Shown here one piece after another: positions 32,130 through 34,533 of a stretch of DNA of 34,533 nt (position 1 is its first letter; the number at the start of each line of letters is the position of its first letter). Made by a program: the position numbers and the translations under genes. The DNA is taken from assembly GCF_037026715.1 (NCBI RefSeq), contig NZ_JBANCG010000017.1:1-34533 (forward strand), read 5' to 3'. This stretch comes from Breoghania sp037026715. Its GTDB lineage: Bacteria; Pseudomonadota; Alphaproteobacteria; Rhizobiales; Stappiaceae. The notes under the pieces were generated by a model that worked only from the letters and a program-made list of their open reading frames with translations, was not told the origin of the DNA and ran no database searches.

Positions 32130-32225
32130 CTACCAGAACCAGCGGGTCGTTGCGTAGGTGAGGAAGAGAACGGGGGAAGCTGTCAGGCCGGCCGCGATGA
32201 TCTTGTCGACCACGGCCCACGCCAT
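32130..32225 (-). CDS. Possible 31-residue hydrophobic peptide
   Basis: Starts at an ATG that overlaps the stop of the gene before it (TGATG). Encodes one hydrophobic segment (IIAAGLTASPVLFLTYATT) ending in WFW. The junction and hydrophobic run make it plausible as a small membrane peptide, without known function. The following 115 bases before the GapR-like gene hold nothing recognised. Confidence 0.45.
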   Translation of the reverse strand: MAWAVVDKIIAAGLTASPVLFLTYATTRWFW

Positions 32226-32440
32226 CACTCGGCAGCCTCAAGAAGGGGCTCGGCGTGCCTTCGGCGCTTGATGTCAAAGCCCATGTTGTAGGTGAGCTGG
32301 ATCAGGAGGTCTTCGGCCTCACGCTGGCGGCGGGCGGCGTCTTCGCCACAGCCGGCACGCTCCAGAGCTTCGAAAGCTGAAAGGTGCTGAAATAGGCCCA
32401 TTGCATCGAGGATCGCGGAGGAAGGGGCGCTGATAGCCAT
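32225..32440 (-). CDS. Small phage protein of unknown function
   Basis: 71 residues, helical (AMGLFQHLSAFEALERAGCGEDAARRQREAEDLLIQLTYNMG). The ATG at 32440 overlaps the preceding stop (TGATG); a GTG three bases earlier is the alternative. No family recognised. Confidence 0.65.
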   Translation of the reverse strand: MAISAPSSAILDAMGLFQHLSAFEALERAGCGEDAARRQREAEDLLIQLTYNMGFDIKRRRHAEPLLEAAE

Positions 32441-32769
32441 CACGCGGCCTCCTTTCTCGGGGCGCCGAATTCCTCGCGCCAGTCCTCGGCAAATGTCTCT
32501 TCGACGGCCTCAGAGACGGCGGCTTCGATGTCTTCCCAGATCTGGCATTCGAGGCGGTGCCAGCGGCCATTACCGTTGCGCGGCTGCTCCAGCTTCATTC
32601 CGTCGATGCCGAAGGTCATATCGATCACGACCATGGCTTCGGCTCCATCCTCCCAATCGTGGGAGTCGACACCGACCGTCACCGAAACCGGCACATCCTG
32701 AGCGATCAGCGCGCCCTTGTGCGTCCAGTCGATGTTGATGTCGTAGTCCTGGGTGAAGCCGTATGCCAT
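32440..32769 (-). CDS. Phage early protein of unknown function
   Basis: 109 residues, first gene of the leftward early operon, with GAGAGGG upstream of the ATG. Beta-rich N-terminal half (DINIDWTHKGALIAQDVPVSVTVGV) and an acidic helical C-terminal half (IWEDIEAAVSEAVEETFAEDW). Acidic overall; no motif recognised. An acidic early protein may mimic DNA or bind a host protein, but nothing here proves it. Confidence 0.7.
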   Translation of the reverse strand: MAYGFTQDYDINIDWTHKGALIAQDVPVSVTVGVDSHDWEDGAEAMVVIDMTFGIDGMKLEQPRNGNGRWHRLECQIWEDIEAAVSEAVEETFAEDWREEFGAPRKEAA

Positions 32770-32841
32770 TGCGATGCCCTCTCAATTGCGAGGCGGAAGA
32801 TCTGGCCGAGCCGTCTTCGTTCCGTCGTTCGATGAGAGGAG

Positions 32842-32868
32842 ATTGTACGCAATATGCGTATGTGTCAA
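32842..32868 (-). promoter_or_regulatory. Leftward early promoter with repressor operator inside
   Basis: On the minus strand TTGACA (32868-32863) is followed by CA and the operator TACGC-ATATT-GCGTA (32860-32846), leading into a TACAAT-like -10 (32847-32842; spacing 15, or 16-17 with shifted -10). A repressor bound here would block the early operon. Same layout as the rightward promoter at 34212. Confidence 0.7.
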
Positions 32869-32884
32869 GCAGATTTCCCAAAAA

Positions 32885-32899
32885 TACGCATTTGGCGTT
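32885..32899. promoter_or_regulatory. Second operator upstream of the leftward promoter
   Basis: TACGC-ATTTG-GCGTT, nine of ten arm bases matching the operator in the promoter, centred 39 bases away from it. Possible site for cooperative repressor binding. Confidence 0.6.
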
Positions 32900-33081
32900 T
32901 CTTGGTCGTCCGATCTATGTGGGCCGTATAAAAATGCAGAGGAAATTGAGGCTTCTATTCATAATAGGCGCGCATTGCTAGGTAGCGTCAGTTAAAGAGC
33001 AGTTTCCAGGAGGGTTTCAAACATCATTGAAAATTGTAAGAATAGAATATATAATATTTATATCTTGAATGAAATTATTTC
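32900..33081. other. AT-rich intergenic region
   Basis: Lies downstream of the rex-like gene and upstream of the leftward promoter. Very AT-rich at 33030-33080. No gene or clear terminator was recognised. Confidence 0.4.
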
Positions 33082-33399
33082 TCACGAGTTCCTTTTCTCA
33101 ATATTATATATCTTTCTTGAGTTTTCTAGAATAATTGCACTCAATTTGTCTTCTTTCTTTTTAAAATGGCGCCATGCTAAAGCAAGTGAAATCGTTGTTG
33201 ATGCTAAGAAGCCACGGTAAAATGAAAATTTTCCGTAGCTTAGACCGTCTTCGAGCCAAAAGGATGGATTTAAGAAAGTTGAGATGAGAATTGGTGTGCA
33301 TAGTATTGCCACGATCCCAAAGATCGTAGATTCTGTTTGCCGTCGGCGCTCTTCTTCAAGAAATTTTTCTTTTTGTTTGAGGTATTCAACGTATTCCAT
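33082..33399 (-). CDS. Small membrane protein downstream of the repressor (possible rex-like gene)
   Basis: 105 residues, noticeably AT-rich compared with the operon. A charged, coiled-coil-like N-terminus (EYLKQKEKFLEEERRRQ) is followed by two membrane helices (about 25-43 and 61-79), then a charged tail. It starts 19 bases after the repressor stop on the same strand, so it should be transcribed in the lysogen. Genes in this place (rex of lambda and many cargo genes) often exclude other phages. No family recognised; exclusion is a hypothesis from position, membrane nature and base composition. Confidence 0.65.
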   Translation of the reverse strand: MEYVEYLKQKEKFLEEERRRQTESTIFGIVAILCTPILISTFLNPSFWLEDGLSYGKFSFYRGFLASTTISLALAWRHFKKKEDKLSAIILENSRKIYNIEKRNS

Positions 33400-33418
33400 T
33401 GTATTATTCTCAAGAAAA

Positions 33419-34156
33419 TTAGTCGAATTGCTTGTAAGATCCGAGAATTTTTGCCTTTATGCATACCTCTGAAGACTCTGGATCGGTGTCATTGTAACGA
33501 ATTGGGTCTTGAAAGCGCGGATCTGTCGACTCGGGAGTGAGTTCAACCACACCATTGTGTTTTGTGATACGCTTGGCGGTGCGTTCAATCGTCATTCCTC
33601 CATCACGACTGCGCTCAATCACCGCTAGGTCTCCGATTTTGGGTTTAATATTTGCATCAAGGTAATTGATGCACAATATTAAGTCGCCATTTTGAGCAAT
33701 CTTATTGAGGCTCTCTCCTTTAATTCGAAGAAGATATTGAGATCCTATCGGAAATCTCCCGTCACCGCTTCTGAGGTTGGATGTCTCTGCGCATTCTATT
33801 TCGAAAACATTGGCTTCGAGCCAAACGCCAGCGGCAACCTCTCCCAGAATACGCAATGGCCGGATCTCATTAGTGTGAGCGCTTTCCGGCTCAGCAATAA
33901 GCGAGGTGATAACACCGGGGCCGAGAGCGAGTACCTCATATTGCTCAATGGGGGGGTGTCCTTTGCCGACAAGGGCAGGGATGAGCTTTTCAATGAGGTT
34001 AAGGGGGATTGGCTTATCATAGCTTGGGCTGAAATACCGCTGGATTGACGAGGCATTCTGATAGCCCATGAGTTGAGCTAGCGCCTTCATTGAAAGCCCT
34101 GCGCGCTCTCTCAATGTTGTCAGCTTCTCAGAAGGTATGGCGTTGTTCTTGTCCAT
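33419..34156 (-). CDS. Phage repressor of the LexA/CI (S24 peptidase) type
   Basis: 245 residues from the ATG at 34156; in-frame ATG at 34171 and GTG at 34180 are alternatives. N-terminal helix-turn-helix (LTTLRERAGLSMKALAQLMGYQNASSIQRYF). Cleavage site Ala109-Gly110 in LGEVAAGVWLE, catalytic Ser149 in IKGESL and Lys195 in ERTAKRI; NGDLILC and IGDLAVI are the flanking S24 strands. It should keep lysogeny by binding the TACGC-N5-GCGTA operators at both early promoters and be inactivated by RecA-stimulated self-cleavage. The serine-lysine distance agrees with lambda CI. Its own promoter lies between it and the divergent Cro-like gene. Confidence 0.88.
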   Translation of the reverse strand: MDKNNAIPSEKLTTLRERAGLSMKALAQLMGYQNASSIQRYFSPSYDKPIPLNLIEKLIPALVGKGHPPIEQYEVLALGPGVITSLIAEPESAHTNEIRPLRILGEVAAGVWLEANVFEIECAETSNLRSGDGRFPIGSQYLLRIKGESLNKIAQNGDLILCINYLDANIKPKIGDLAVIERSRDGGMTIERTAKRITKHNGVVELTPESTDPRFQDPIRYNDTDPESSEVCIKAKILGSYKQFD

Positions 34157-34211
34157 TTTGGCCCTGCGCATCCGGCTCACTTAATAGCCAATCCCGCATA
34201 CGCTTTCCACG

Positions 34212-34240
34212 TTGACAAAATACGCAAATAGCGTACGTAT
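34212..34240 (+). promoter_or_regulatory. Rightward early promoter with repressor operator inside
   Basis: TTGACA (34212-34217), then AAA and the perfect operator TACGC-AAATA-GCGTA (34221-34235), with a TACGTA/ACGTAT -10 at 34234-34240. Drives the Cro-like gene. Nearly the same design as the leftward promoter at 32842-32868. Confidence 0.72.
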
Positions 34241-34264
34241 GGCAGCGAACATCGGAGGCGTTTC

Positions 34265-34533
34265 ATGACCAATAGGCTCGTCTTGTTGAACCAGGCCGCA
34301 CAACTCGCGGCGCGTTTTGGCTCCCAAAGCAAGCTGGCGGCAGCGCTCGGAAGCGCGCCTACGACAATCAACCGTTGGTGCCGCGCCGGCTACGTCCGCC
34401 CCATCTATTTCTCTCAAATCCTCTCCGCTGCCGAGGCTCTTGGCATCCAATTGACCGAGAAAGACTTTGCTCTCGTGCGCGATGCAACCGCTGAAGTAGG
34501 TCAGCAAATTACCGGTTCGGGAAGCATTCCCGA
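34265..34533 (+). CDS. Cro/YdaS-like phage regulator, cut by the window end
   Basis: At least 89 residues; the frame is still open at the edge. GGAGG lies seven bases before the ATG. Residues 10-60 form a helix-turn-helix of the Cro/YdaS kind: QAAQLAARFGSQSKLAAALG followed by SAPTTINRWCRAGYV and a third helical part (ILSAAEALGIQL). Divergent from the repressor and downstream of an operator-bearing promoter, so it should be the lytic regulator that opposes the repressor. Terminus not seen. Confidence 0.78.
   Translation, partial: MTNRLVLLNQAAQLAARFGSQSKLAAALGSAPTTINRWCRAGYVRPIYFSQILSAAEALGIQLTEKDFALVRDATAEVGQQITGSGSIP

Larger units (their letters stand above)
28260..34533. mobile_element. Left part of a lambdoid-type prophage
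   Basis: A leftward early operon (excisionase-like gene, nucleases, YqaJ exonuclease, ERF annealing protein, small genes, GapR-like gene) is followed by an AT-rich immunity region with a LexA-like repressor and a divergent Cro-like gene. This is the order of a temperate phage early region. The left boundary is approximate; the element runs off the right edge. No integrase or structural genes are in view. Confidence 0.85.

Overview
This is a GC-rich bacterial chromosome segment, most likely from an alphaproteobacterium of the Rhizobiales type. The evidence is an ImuA-ImuB-DnaE2 mutagenesis cassette under a GTTC-N7-GTTC LexA box, a DUF2312/GapR-like gene and the overall codon style. I cannot name the genus from sequence alone. 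No rRNA, tRNA, CRISPR array or insertion sequence was seen.

Layout. (1) 74-4514, minus strand: two tandem, distantly paralogous exported proteins of unknown function that share a C-terminal motif, and a PfkB-type sugar kinase. (2) 4687-6346, plus strand: a membrane-anchored CSS-motif/EAL cyclic-di-GMP phosphodiesterase whose frame is broken at a run of eight G. (3) 6737-18593, plus strand: a complete biotin-dependent, sodium-coupled malonate decarboxylase locus in the gene order known from Malonomonas rubra (madG-B-A-E-C-D-H-K-F-L-M). Two features stand out: a biotin protein ligase gene sits between madB and madA, and a 37-residue single-helix membrane protein is coupled to madG and precedes madB. 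The locus is preceded by a HutP-family gene and an 870-base leader holding palindromes, two tandem copies of one stem-loop design and a 22-base direct repeat at the madG start. (4) 18807-20706: a BioMNY biotin importer. (5) 20756-21848, minus strand: an AzlC/AzlD-type exporter pair. (6) 22147-27840, minus strand: imuA-imuB-dnaE2. (7) About 28260 to the right edge: the left part of a lambdoid-type prophage with a recombination module, a LexA-like repressor, a gene directly downstream of the repressor, and a divergent Cro-like gene cut by the window end.

How the parts work together. MadLM should import malonate. MadA exchanges the acetyl group on the MadE carrier protein for malonyl, MadC/MadD move the carboxyl group to biotin on MadF, and MadB decarboxylates carboxybiotin while exporting sodium. 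MadH re-acetylates the carrier, and MadG and MadK make and attach its prosthetic group. BirA biotinylates MadF and BioMNY supplies biotin, so the region is a nearly self-contained malonate module including its cofactor supply. In the prophage, one repeated operator (TACGC-N5-GCGTA) lies inside both the leftward and the rightward promoter and once more upstream, giving a readable lysogeny switch.

The strongest candidate for an undescribed system is the HutP-like protein plus structured leader in front of the malonate genes. It suggests RNA-level control of malonate decarboxylation, which is an inference that needs testing.
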